Part shown: positions 49,711-60,880 of the stretch, in pieces | Numbering within the stretch: the first letter of the stretch is position 1 | Layout: each line of letters starts with the position of its first letter | DNA from: Ampelocalamus luodianensis | Taxonomy: Eukaryota > Streptophyta > Magnoliopsida > Poales > Poaceae | Direction: 5' to 3' | DNA: 64,000 bases | Assembly (NCBI GenBank): GCA_036346255.1 | Contig: CM070639.1 | Coordinates: 32,952,165 to 33,016,164, forward strand | Notes under the pieces: generated by a model | Seen by the model: only the letters and a program-made list of their open reading frames with translations | Databases searched by the model: none | What the model was told of the DNA's origin: nothing | Translations under genes and position numbers: made by a program

Positions 49711-50694
49711 GGTTCATGCTATGGCCATGGACCAAGAAATGATGGGAGCAAGTGAGCACGGTGACAATGGAGGAGAAAGCCTGATGCGCATTTAATGCCC
49801 CGCAGAAGGCGTTGGCGAGCAAGCTTGACAAGGCGGTCGAAGTCGCTCTCTCTCTCTTTCTGCCATTGCCTACATGCGCCGCACGGCTAACCCAAGGAGG
49901 AAGAAGAACAGAGAAAACAAGCCACGACCGTTGGATTAGAGATGGACGGCTGTGATTTAACTGGGTCCGCCGGACAGTCCGATTGTTTTCGAAAATCTGG
50001 ACGGTTGGATCGAGATCCAACGGTCCAAATTGAATAGCGCATCCGCACGGTCCGAATGCTCGCGCGAACGAGGGCCGAGCGATTTAAATCCAGCGGCTGA
50101 TATCGAGGGCGCGCTAGGAAGGGAACCAGGTGCAATTAGTTGGTTCGGTCAAGTCCACTAGCTCGAGCCCGAGTCCGACTCAAACCCAAGGAATAGTGAA
50201 CCAGGTTTTAGGTTTTTAAATAGACAGAGGCTTTTGAGGAATTATTAGAGGTAGCAAAATAACTCCAAAAATTCTGACATTTTTACAGGAGCTTGCTGAC
50301 TTAGACATTGACCTTATGTAAAATTTTCAGAGGTTTTATGCACTGCATGTTTCTCCAAAAATTCTACAAGTCTGGTTCAAGGTTTGGTGAGAGTCAAACA
50401 GGTTTGACTACCCTCTAAAAGTATTCAAACAATTTCTAAAAATTGTGAAATTTTTCAGATGGGTCACATACCATCCCAAGAACTTAGGAAAAATATTTCC
50501 AGGAGATGATCAAAAGGTTTGACACGATTGTTTTTGAAAGATCAAGATTTGGATCAAAGACTTGTGACTTTGTATATCCACGGCTCTTGTACAATAATTG
50601 TTTAGTACACACAGAAATACATGATGTAAGAAAAAGTTTTAATTTCTACTCATTTTCTTACATTTGAAACACAAGCTGAAATTGGGATGTTACA

Positions 50695-51500
50695 TGTTAT
50701 CACTTAAGTTAAGTACCATTTTCTTTACTTTGTACATGTGAATGTAAATGTTGTGAATGTGTGTACTAGCCATCGATCATGGGACTAGTAGAGTACACAC
50801 ATAATGTCTCTTAGTATTCCACGCGGAAGTCCCGGCGCTTTGGTATCAGAGCCATACTGACTATAGGTCAAGCCCTAGATAGAATGGTCATTAGATTAGG
50901 AATTAGTCTTCAAAATGCAACTTATTCTGATCATAGGAATTATTCTAAAAATTTACAAGTATTTTTTTCTAATCTTACCTCTCTTAGCATTCTCCTTTCA
51001 TCTAAGTTATTCTTTTGGTCATCTCTTGTTATCTCATTCCAAATAGTTGTAGTTTTGAGAGATGGTAGGCTCTCTGAAAATAAAAGTTTTTAATAACTTT
51101 TAGGATATTAAAACAGAGCCAAAATATTTTGAAGAAGTCCTTAAACATTGCACCTAAAGCTCTTTTGGAAAATTCATCATTGAACTAATAAGGATGTCAC
51201 TCCAGATGAGTTTTTCCCCAAAATTTCAGAACCTAGTACTTGCTAAAAATAATATGATGTACTATTCTTTAAACCCTCTTACCTTCATTTGGAGTTGAAT
51301 TGATTGATATTATAAAGGTCTAACTATATACAAAGACCAAGGGGTAGTATGACCTGAATTTTGAGCCATAGGTCTTGGTTAAATAACATAAAGAATAGGT
51401 AAAAACTTGTGCTGAAAATCTTTTCTTGTCTAGTATCATTTCTTATCCATGTCTCTTATTACATGTTCACTAACTTATCTTTTCTTAAACATGTAGATAG
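50695..51500 (+). repeat. H LTR end and leader, first copy of duplication
   Basis: It starts with M's target-site copy TGTTA, contains the H LTR end and primer site TTTGGTATCAGAGCCAT (50839-50854), and about 650 bp of leader. It is nearly identical to 57260-58070, including a 69-codon frame (50884-51093) that I do not consider a gene. It stops abruptly at 51500, where M interior sequence starts again. Confidence 0.85.
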
Positions 51501-52420
51501 CACGGGCAATGGGAACAAACTCGACACAATCGCTTTGAATGGAGGCGCAAGCGAGTCTTGTCAGGATGGTTGGGCGGGAGATCTTCATCCCAACTAGCTC
51601 ACGACCTAGTCATTGCTAGGTTGTCCGACATCTGGTATGAAGAGATGGGTTAACAACGCAACCCGAAAACTAGAAGTCGAGCAGCGAACGAAAACCAAGG
51701 GCTAAGGAGTCCTACTGAAAGTTGGGTGGGGATAGGTACTAAAATGGACAAGGGACAAGCCCGAAACTGAAGGCAAGGAAACACAATTAATAACTCTACC
51801 AATTGAACTCCAGAAGCTTAAAAACCACGTAAGACCAACGCAAGGGCTCAATTTACAAAAGCAACTCCCTGGTATGACTAACTCGTATGGGAGAACGAGC
51901 AATCAGTTTTAGGAAGGTAAAATTTCAGAAATCATCCCTTGGCTTAACACAGCTAAAAATAAAGGTGAAAATCACATAAATGAGGGTCGGACACTTAGCT
52001 AACTCATATCACTTCTTACCCTTTTATTCCCACAAGTTTTAGTTGGATTAACCTCTCATTTTTAACACTATTTACTAATTAAGAGCTAGCTGTCCGAATT
52101 TCTTTCTCAAGCTCTTGGCGAAACTTCTGTTCTAAACTCCCAATTTCACTAATGGACAGCCACCCTTTTAATGATAACACTAATGGTTCTCCCAAAACCA
52201 ATTTAATCGATTTAACAACTATCTTTGAAAGAAGATGAGAGGAAAATAATTTTCCAAATTTAACCAAGAATAAGGTGAGATGAGCAAGCTAGGATAGATG
52301 AGGAGTAAAATCGAGAACTTACTTAAGTTTTTATAAACTATTTGAAAGTAAGTTTTCAAAATATCCTAAAGGCGACCAAGCTAGGGGTTTCTACGGTCAG
52401 TATGACTCTGATACCAACTT
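51501..52420 (-). pseudogene. Truncated duplicate of M leader and knuckle-gene start
   Basis: It matches 44959-45885. It includes the ATG and first codons (MSDNLAMTRS) of the knuckle gene (about 51638 down to 51501), with a TGA after RS, then the sequence ends at the duplication junction before the first intact knuckle. The M primer site lies at its right end. Confidence 0.8.
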
Positions 52421-55400
52421 TGTGAGGACCCGGAATATTTAACTAGTAACACTTAACCTCCAAATGGTTCTAGCATTACTAATTGAACATTCTAAGCCTC
52501 GATGGACATATGCTTCCCAGAATTGTAGCATATGCACATCATCACAAAATATACACATCATTTCCATACAACAATTATCACTAAGATCAACAACGACATA
52601 CATAAAGTAAAGTTATTACAAAAGAGCCGACCGGCCAAATAGAACAATATACAAGAAAGACAGCGGAAGCAAAAGGTGCCATAAGATGGCTAGAACAAAA
52701 GTCGACCGGTTAGCCACACAACCCACAAGGCAACCGACCGGGCCACCAAGCTAGACGCCTCTCAGGCTACCACAACACAACTCACAGAAGTGAGGCCCAT
52801 CGAGCTCACCTTCTTCCTTTGCAACAATTTACATTTAAGCAAGAACAATGAGTACACAAGGTACTCGCAAGACTGACGTGTGGAATAGCAGACCTATTCA
52901 TATGCTACATGCAAGCTTATTTAGGTGGAGGTTGTATGTCTCATTTTGCACAAAGCCAACTTTATTTGCAATAATGTAGTACATTTAAAAGCAAGTTTGC
53001 AAATCTGTTTTATTGCTAAAATAACAGCGAAATAATGATAAATACAAGTAACCGTCTGGAAGTGACTATCCCAATAGCCACCACAACATAGCACGAATCC
53101 CCGATTCGTACCACCCATCAAGTTTTAATTAAAAAGGTTGTAGTCTAACTCTTGAAAGACCTTGCCAAGCGTGTCCATAACCTAGGACGAGGCTATTCGA
53201 ATAGTTTTAACCTGCGCAGGTTGTACCAATGTACCCACACTTTCGCATCGCCTTTAAGCCACAAAGCACACTTCCAGAAGGTATGCCGACACGGCTAAGT
53301 CCTCGAGCGCTTTCCAATATTGTGCATTGACTACGAGCGCTCGTATGGATCGAATCCATACGCATACATTGTAAGCGAAAGACAACCGGCCATCACGGAA
53401 GCCTTTCGGACACTACAATGCTCCCGGCACCATCCCTCCTGCGACTCCTGCGACCAAGCCAATACACGCCAAAGTACTAAGTCAAGAGAGGTCCCATACC
53501 CTCTAGTGTGGTTAGCACGCTAAAATGCTTGGTTTAGTGTAAAGATGTTCGGTCCTTGTTGACCGGGCACCTTTCGATCACACGTAAATCACACCGTCTT
53601 ACCATTGTGCCCAAGTCCAAATCTTTTGCTTTTAGTTTTTGGGCTTTTGCAAATTGAACATAGCATCAAGCCGAAATATAGATACATAGTAAGCATTTGT
53701 GTGATCAAGGACCGCCCATTTCTACCGGAAGCTAAGCATGGCTAAGCAATTAATCCGCAAAACTAGTAAGTGACAAGAGCTCATCCACGAACTCTAAATC
53801 ACAGCAATAACTTAGGCTCATGGTAGTAAAGGATAATCATTTGCCTAAGGAAATGCATCTACTAGGTTCACTAACGACAATAGTTTAACACAAACTAGCA
53901 ACGCATACGTAGAATTTGTAAACAACAAAAATACTTGAAAATACAGGATTAACATGATCAAACTGCTTGCCTTGCTGGGATTGTTCTTGCTGCAGAGGAG
54001 GATTCTCAGGCTCAATATATTCTTCGGAACCTAACGCGAAAATACGATAAAACCAATAAGAACGAAGAACACCAAATAAAACTCAAGAGAAAAGAACATC
54101 CAAATCCCAAGAAATTTATACACCAACTAGAGGATGATTTTATACAATTTTAGGAACAAGAATCATGCAATTTGGATCTATGATGCAAAAGTTACAGTCA
54201 ATTTACTCTTTCTCAGCCTCCATAAATCAACTAAATTAATTATAGGTACTCCTCATGGTGAAAATTTCTAGAATGATCTAAGGTCCGAAATTTTTATAGC
54301 AGGTATATTATGACATCCTAATAACAGCAAAGTTGAGCTTACTAAATTTGGAGCTATAATGATTTCCTTATGATTTTTCTAAGTTGTAAGCCTAGCACAT
54401 TACATTTCCCAGAATCATAAACATGCTCAAAACCTATTTCATATTAAATTACAAAGAATAGAGGAATTTAACAAAATTGATTTTGCACATTTTGGAGTTA
54501 TCTGAGAAAAGATATTCATTTTACAAGTTTAATTCTATTTTGGTATATTCAAAATTGGCAGAAATCAAGTTATTTGAGTTACACAATTTTACGTGACGGG
54601 AACATGCTCAATTACATTTTTGTATTAAACTACAGAGGCATAAAAATTTATTACAGTGAAACATCTAAAAGGAGTTAAAATGATTTAGTTATGAATTTCT
54701 AAAGCTCGATACAATTTTTAGTTGATAAATAAATACTTTCGAAATGAAATCCAACTCAAATGGAAATAAGCGGCGTGGACACTCTGGGCGTTGATGCGAA
54801 ATCCAACGAGCCACATGCACGAAAGCAGCGCGCGCGCGATCCTAAAGAGCCCACCGTTGGATCAAGATCCAGCGGCTCACGAAGGATGCATCCGGGCGGT
54901 GCGGTTGCCTCGACTAACCACAACCGCAGATCTAAAGATGAACGGCTCTGAGCACATATCTAATCGGAGAGTCCGATTGCACGCACGATCTCAGCCGCAG
55001 ATCGTGAGATGGACGGTCCAGAGTGAAGAGGGGAACCGGATGGTCCGAACGCATACCAGATCTGGGCCGCAGATCGCAAAATAGACGGCGGTCCAAGATC
55101 GAAGTGCAACCTAGAACGCTGACACGTGGGGCCGCATGTCAGTGACTGTAAGTCACACACGCGAGCTTTAACACACGTGCACACGGCTCGAGCCCACATG
55201 GCAGCGAGACACAAGAATATTTTAGGATAGGTAATTAATTACTAATGACCAATGATTAGTGATGATTAGCAATTAATGTGTCCTAACGATTTACACAGAG
55301 ATGGACTTAGGGACTGAGGGCCCACCTAGCAGTGGCACAGGCTGGCGGCTTCGGACACATTTATTGCTAACAATGATTAGCAATAAATAAACCTAAAATC

Positions 55401-57259
55401 AGCCCTGATGACTTCTGGTTCTTTGTTTTAGGCTTACGGGCCCACATGTCAGTGAGACATCTGGCCAGATTAAGACACCATTAATACTACTAATGATTGG
55501 GTATTAAGCGTGTCCTAATTAGATGACAAAACGGAGTTTACACGGCAAAACCCCGAGCGAGAACAGTGGCTTGTCGCCGGCGACTCCGGCCGCGGCGGCG
55601 CCCACAAAACATCAAAATGTACTCGCAATAGCGATGCGAACCTAATGGTGATGACCTCACCGGCGGTGGAGGTCTAGAACGCCCGAGCATAACACGAAAC
55701 GACAAAATGCTCATTGCGGTCCGAAAGCGAGTGCCATCACTTCTAGGGACTAAATAGAAGCTACCTTAGCGAGAGGAGCTTCAAATATGGCGGGAAGACT
55801 TGAACACGATGAAGTTCACCAGAGCAGAAAGATGAATAAGAAAATGACAACTGAGCAAAATGAACACCAATGGGTGATCAAAATAGCTTCATTAAGGTTC
55901 CCATGAGCTCCACAAGTAAGTAATTGCAAAAGATTCACTTACGGAGTTGGAGAAGAAAGGGGTGAAATCGATAGAAAATCTCCAAACTTAAAATTGAGTG
56001 ATTCCTATGAATGCAACCCAAAATTAAGTTAGGGAAATATAAAGGAAGTTGAGGAGCTCAAAGGGCTCAAGAAAGATTGAAGGTGAACCACTGGACACCA
56101 AGATCGCCATTGAGCTCTCGGGTCAACAATGGTGGTTTGAAGGTTTGAAGTGGTTTTGAGCTCAAACACGAGGGGAGCTAGGTGTGGTGTAAAGGAACAC
56201 CGGGAGGACCTAGAGGGGCAATATATAGGAAGGGATTAGGGTTTCGAGCAAGAACATGAGTCCATGGTGGGCTCGGTTCATGCTATGGCCATGGACCAAG
56301 AAATGATGGGAGCAAGTGAGCACGGTGACAATGGAGGAGAAAGCGATGCGCATTTAATGCCCCGCAGAAGACGTTGGCGAGCAAGCTTGACAAGGCGGTC
56401 GCGAAGCGCCCTCTCTCTCTTTCTGCCATTGCCTACATGCGCCGCACGGCTAACCCAAGGAGGAAGAAGAACAGAGAAAACAAGCCACGACCGTTGGATT
56501 AGAGATGGACGGCTGTGATTTAACTGGGTCCGCCGGACGGTCAGGTGTTTGAAAATGCGGGCGGTTGGATCGAGATCAACGGTCCAAATTGAATAGCGCA
56601 TCCGCACGGTCCGAATGCTCGCGCGAACGAGGGCCGAGCGATTTAAATCCAGCGGCTGATATCGAGGGCGCGCTAGGAAGGGAACCAGGTGCAATTAGTT
56701 GGTTCGGTCAAGTCCACTGGCTCGAGCCCGAGTCCGACTCAAACCCAAGGAATAGTGAACCAGGTTTTAGGTTTTTAAATAGACAGAGGCTTTTGAGGAA
56801 TTATTAGAGGTAGCAAAATAACTCCAAAAATTCTGACATTTTTACAGGAGCTTGCTGACTTAGACATTGACCTTATGTAAAATTTTCAGAGGTTTTTATG
56901 CACTGCATGTTTCTCCAAAAATTCTACAAGGTACTGGTTCAAGGTTTGACTGAGAGTCAAACAGGTTTGACTACCCTCTAAAAGTATTCAAACAATTTCT
57001 AAAAATTGTGAAATTTTTCAGATGGGTCACATACCATCCCAAGAACTTAGGAAAAATATTTCCAGGAGATGATCAAAAGGTTTGACACGATTGTTTTTGA
57101 AAGATCAAGATTTGGATCAAAGACTTGTGACTTTGTATATCCCTGGCTCTTGTACAATAATTGTTTAGTACACACAGGAAATACATGATGTAAGAAAAAG
57201 TTTTAATTTCTACTCATTTTCTTACATTTGAAACACAAGCCTGAAATTGGGATGTTACA
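52421..57259 (-). repeat. M LTR, duplicate copy (LTR-C, 4839 bp)
   Basis: It has full edges TGTGAGGACCC...GGGATGTTACA and is followed by TGTTA (57260-57264). It is closest to LTR-B, as expected for a duplicate, but differs at many CAG/CTG/CCG sites. Confidence 0.93.
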
Positions 57260-57408
57260 TGTTATCACTTAAGTTAAGTACCATTTTTCTTTACTTTGTA
57301 CATGTGAATGTAAATGTTGTGAATGTGTGTACTAGCCACTGATCATGGGACTAGTAGAGTACACACATAATGTCTCTTGGTATTCCACGCCCGGGGGTCT
57401 GACGGCGC
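57260..57408 (+). repeat. H 5' LTR, segment 3 (inner end)
   Basis: About 150 bp from the M target site to the primer site. The LTR's very end is uncertain because the last bases (GACGGCGC) lack the usual CA and differ between the two copies (compare 50810-50838). Confidence 0.7.
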
Positions 57409-57424
57409 TTTGGTATCAGAGCCA
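57409..57424 (+). other. H primer-binding site
   Basis: TTTGGTATCAGAGCCAT matches the initiator Met-tRNA 3' end and is well preserved in both duplicate copies. It fixes H on the plus strand. Confidence 0.9.
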
Positions 57425-58070
57425 TACTGACTATAGGTCAAGCCCTAGATAGAATGGTCATTAGATTAGGAATTAGTCTTCAAAATGCAACTTATTCTGA
57501 TCATAGGAATTATTCTAAAAATTTACAAGTATTTTTTTCTAATCTTACCTCTCTTAGCATTCTCCTTTCATCTAAGTTATTCTTTTGGTCATCTCTTGTT
57601 ATCTCATTCCAAATAGTTGTAGTTTTGAGAGATGGTAGGCTCTCTGAAAATAAAAGTTTTTAATAACTTTTTAGGATATTAAAACAGAGCCAAAATATTT
57701 TGAAGAAGTCCTTAAACATTGCACCTAAAGCTCTTTTGGAAAATTCATCATTGAACTAATAAGGATGTCACTCCAGATGAGTTTTTCCCCAAAATTTCAG
57801 AACCTAGTACTTGCTAAAAATAATATGATGTACTATTCTTTAAACCCTCTTACCTTCATTTGGAGTTGAATTGATTGATATTATAAAGGTCTAACTATAT
57901 ACAAAGACCAAGGGGTAGTATGACCTGAATTTTGAGCCATAGGTCTTGGTTAAATAACATAAAGAATAGGTAAAAACTTGTGCTGAAAATCTTTTCTTGT
58001 CTAGTATCATTTCTTATCCATGTCTCTTATTACATGTTCACTAACTTATCTTTTCTTAAACATGTAGATA
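57425..58070 (+). other. H leader
   Basis: T-rich sequence with short frames (57454-57663 is the longest) and no domain. It ends TTATCTTTTCTTAAACATGTAG/ATAGCC, a 3' splice-site-like end just before the accessory frame, whose ATG may have decayed to ATA. Confidence 0.6.
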
Positions 58071-58765
58071 GCCACCTACTAGGAACCATCGTACCGCACG
58101 AATGCCTTCGAGGAAGGTACAGTGCAGCACACCCTATGAGTGATGCTTCAGCACGTGGAGTGGGCACATACACCTCAGTATACGGTCTTTAGCACGCTAT
58201 CCAATGTGGCGTCCACTAAGTACCTCACTCAGGTGCTCATCTAGGGATGTCACTTTGGAGACCCCGCCTTCTGTTACTACGGGAGGAGCTCTACAATCCT
58301 GATGTCACTGTACGACGCAGCTTACATCACTATTATATGCCTGCGGTGTGAGCTGCCAGAGCTGGACGACCCGTTCTTCCACTTCCTAGCATGGACTGTG
58401 GATCAGGAGGAGCACTCCTACTAGGTGGAGGGTAGACAGTTCCTCACTCCCCACCTGCACCTCGTCGGCCTTGTGAGGTCTATCGACGGATATCTCTGTT
58501 GAGTGACCCGCGAGCTGTTGGAGGCCCAGTAGAGGATCTCCACGCTTGAGGACAGCATTGCACTGATGGTGGCCCAGGGGCTCTTCTCACAGGAGCTACT
58601 ATATGGAGAGGATGTTGTACTGGCTCCCGCTGAGGAGCTATCGGAGCCCATCATCCGCATCCAATCATGTGCTCGACATCCCTGCATGTCGGCGGTTGGT
58701 CACCGCCGTCGGGTGATGGCCATTTGCTTGGGGATAGAGGAGGTGTCATGGATGGTACAATAACA
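58071..58765 (+). pseudogene. H accessory frame upstream of gag
   Basis: A frame with several stops runs from about 58230 to 58760 and reads GCHFGDPAFCYYGRSS, SLYDAAYITIICLRCELPEL, DDPFFHFLAWTVDQEEHSY, LHLVGLVRSIDGYLC and DSIALMVAQGLFSQELLY. The Ala-Ala-Tyr...Cys-Leu-Arg segment resembles the LQEVALVAMSCLRYD part of the E5 accessory frame, and position relative to gag is the same. Stops are mostly TAG and TGA in places that fit C-to-T changes. No known domain. Confidence that it was once coding is moderate. Confidence 0.55.
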
Positions 58766-59221
58766 CCATCTTCTCCACGATGATCATGAGGAAGGCAAAT
58801 GTTTCGGCCCTTCATCCACTGCTGCCTCAGAGTCCTCAGGAGCTGCACGGCGTGGCTACGACGACTAGACTGAGACAGATAGTCTAGAGCTCACTTGTAG
58901 TACCTTAGCGTGAGCACTTTTGGACATTTTGTAGGCCTACAATTAGGTGTAATATTGATGTATAATTGTTGTAAGTTGCTACTTATGTTGTGTTAGTTGC
59001 CTCTTTTGTAATGTAAAAACAACGGGTATGTGCACCATGTAAAAAATTGACCTGTATGTTAAAATTCATGTGTGCTGCCCTTGAAAGTTGAAAAACATGC
59101 ATATCTTTAGTTTAGACAAGTTAGATTAGGTGGGATTGTAATACTTGTCGACCCACTTAACTTGTGCTTATTCTCCCGTATCCTATGCACGTTTGTTCAT
59201 ACTGCACTTTGTATGATCAGG
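58766..59221 (+). other. Intron-like spacer before H gag
   Basis: T-rich, frame-poor sequence (especially 58920-59221) ending CACTTTGTATGATCAG/G before ATG at 59222. It parallels the E5 spacer, which also ends CAG/G before ATG. Confidence 0.4.
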
Positions 59222-60470
59222 ATGCCCGTAACCCACTCCATTCATCAGCTAATGGCAACGGGAGCCACCTCTAGATCATAGAAACCGGGAAGTGAGGTCC
59301 CTAAACCTTCACAACCCAACCCGCTACATCCTTCTACATCAACACCACAATTTGAATAGCCTCAGCCTACGTCTGCCGAAGAACCAGAAGTTCTGCCACA
59401 ACCACCCACCATGGTACAAGTGCTTGCCATGATCGAACAAGGGCGGCAGACCAACACCCTCTTGCTTCAATAGTTGGTGCAAAACACCACTGCCCTTGGC
59501 ACTGTTACTAGAGCAGCTGTAAACCAACCATCGTCTAGGAATGGCGAGTTCATACGAACTCGGCCTCCGACCTTTGCATCAGCAGCCGACCCTCTCGACA
59601 CCGACGACTGGCTCTGCACCATTGAGAGCAAGTTAGTCATTGCCTAGTGCAATGATGAAGAGAAGGTGCTATACGCATCTTACCAGCTACAAGGTGTAGC
59701 AGCAGCATGCTGGGAGAACCATCAAGCCATCTTTCCAAAAGGCCAGACCTTCTCCTGGGCCACCTTTAAGGAAGCATTCCATAATGCCCACATTCCTTCA
59801 GGCCTTATGGACATCAAGAAACGAGAGTTCTACAAACTCCGGCAAGGGAACATGATGGTGATGGAGTTTCTCCATCGCTTCAACTATCTCGCCCGCTACA
59901 CTATGTCCGAGATACCAAACGAAGGAAGGAAGGTTGCCCTATTCCGGGAGTGCCTCAACAATGAGATAAAATGGTCACTCGCTGCCCATGACATACCTAA
60001 CTTCCAGACTATAATCAATAAGGCCATCAGGGTCAAGGATAGCACCCGAGCAGTTGTGGAGAGCCACAATTGTAAGTGGCTTGCGCAGAAATCAGCAAGC
60101 AGCGGGACGCCCCAACCACACGTTTGGCAACCATCAAACGCACGTCCTTCAGCACCGCCACCTCCGAGGTTCCATGCCCAAAGTCCCCGCCCACAGCAAG
60201 TCACAGTTCAGCAATATAACCGTGGAGGATAGTCATTTGGTACTCAGAAACGGGCAGCAGACGTTACCTGCTACGACTACAGAGAACACGAGCATTTTGC
60301 AAATGTGTTCCCGAAGAGAAAGTTTTCAGTGCCTCAACCTCAACCCCTCGGTGTCCAGCAGCGACCCCAGGGCCTTGCACGAGGTCAAGGAGGGCAGCAA
60401 GCCCTGAAGCTGGCGCAAGCCTACAGACGCGGCCGTCTGAACCATACAACGAACGAAGAGGCTGACACAT
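59222..60470 (+). pseudogene. gag: H gag, nonsense-ridden but mostly in frame
   Basis: One frame runs from the ATG at 59222 (MPVTHSIHQLM) through the capsid. The longest open part is 59666-60232 (LYASYQLQGVAAACWENH, FKEAFHNAHIPSGLMD, FNYLARYTMSEIP, NEIKWSLAAHDIPNFQ). Stops at about 59278, 59357, 59471, 59645 and 60233 replace Gln, Arg or similar. The zinc knuckle near 60272 reads CYDYREHEHFANV, with two Cys lost. It is closely related to E5 gag, showing how few frameshifts H has by comparison. Confidence 0.88.
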
Positions 60471-60880
60471 CACCTAAGGTGGTGATGGGTATGATTCTCA
60501 TTCACTCTGTACCTACATTGGCATTATTTGATTATGGAGCAACCCATTTTTTTGTTTCTAAAAGGTTTGCCATGGAACAGAAACTATAAACCACATCTCT
60601 AGAAAGCATGATGCTAATTCACTCACCTGGGTCTGTCTTGAAGGCAAAACTCAGATGTCTTGATGGTCAAATTGAAATCAATGGGGTCGGATTCAAAGCC
60701 AACCTCATTATGATAGATACACCTCGGTTATATGTAATACTTGGGATGGACTGGCTAGGCAAATACTAGGGAGTATTCGATTGCACAATACGAGTCGTTT
60801 CTCTGGTCAACTCTGACGGAGAACGTATCCTTTTTACTTCCACACATGCCGCTCCATCGTAGTAGCCCAAGCTGAATTCC
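60471..60880 (+). pseudogene. pro: H protease
   Basis: The active-site segment LFDYGATHFFVSKRF (about 60526-60570) has Tyr in place of Thr or Ser in the D-T-G triad while the Asp remains. The later VILGMDWLGKY motif is intact near 60728-60765 and followed by TAG. A stop at 60589 and others break it. Confidence 0.83.

Larger units (their letters stand above)
38593..50694 (-). mobile_element. M: non-autonomous LTR element with giant LTRs
   Basis: Two LTRs of 4877 and 4809 bp flank a 2.4-kb interior, with TSD TGTTA at 38588-38592 and 50695-50699. The polypurine tract (on minus, GTAAGGGGGGAGAGT) lies beside the left LTR and the primer site beside the right one, so it is minus-oriented. The interior has one gene, a multi-zinc-knuckle protein, with no protease, RT or integrase. 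This fits a large retrotransposon derivative that depends on a partner. E5 shares its polypurine region. Confidence 0.92.
45886..50694 (-). repeat. M 5' LTR (LTR-B, 4809 bp)
   Basis: It has the same edges as LTR-A and lies beside the primer site. Promoter elements on minus: telo-box 49710-49702, TATA 49692-49685, then GTAAGT at 49370-49365 about 285 nt past the expected start. This LTR would drive expression of the knuckle gene. Confidence 0.95.
51501..58070. repeat. Second unit of a 6.5-kb tandem duplication
   Basis: This unit repeats 44959-51500 head to tail: partial M interior (51501-52420, the 5' end of the knuckle gene and the leader), a third LTR (52421-57259) and the H leader (57260-58070). 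The junction at 51500/51501 joins H leader ...ATGTAGATAG to M interior CACGGGCAATG with at most a few bases of shared sequence. Confidence 0.85.

Noticed and set aside
50884..51093. 69-residue frame identical at 57454-57663
   Set aside because: Identity comes from the 6.5-kb duplication, not from selection. Composition is that of a T-rich leader with no domain.
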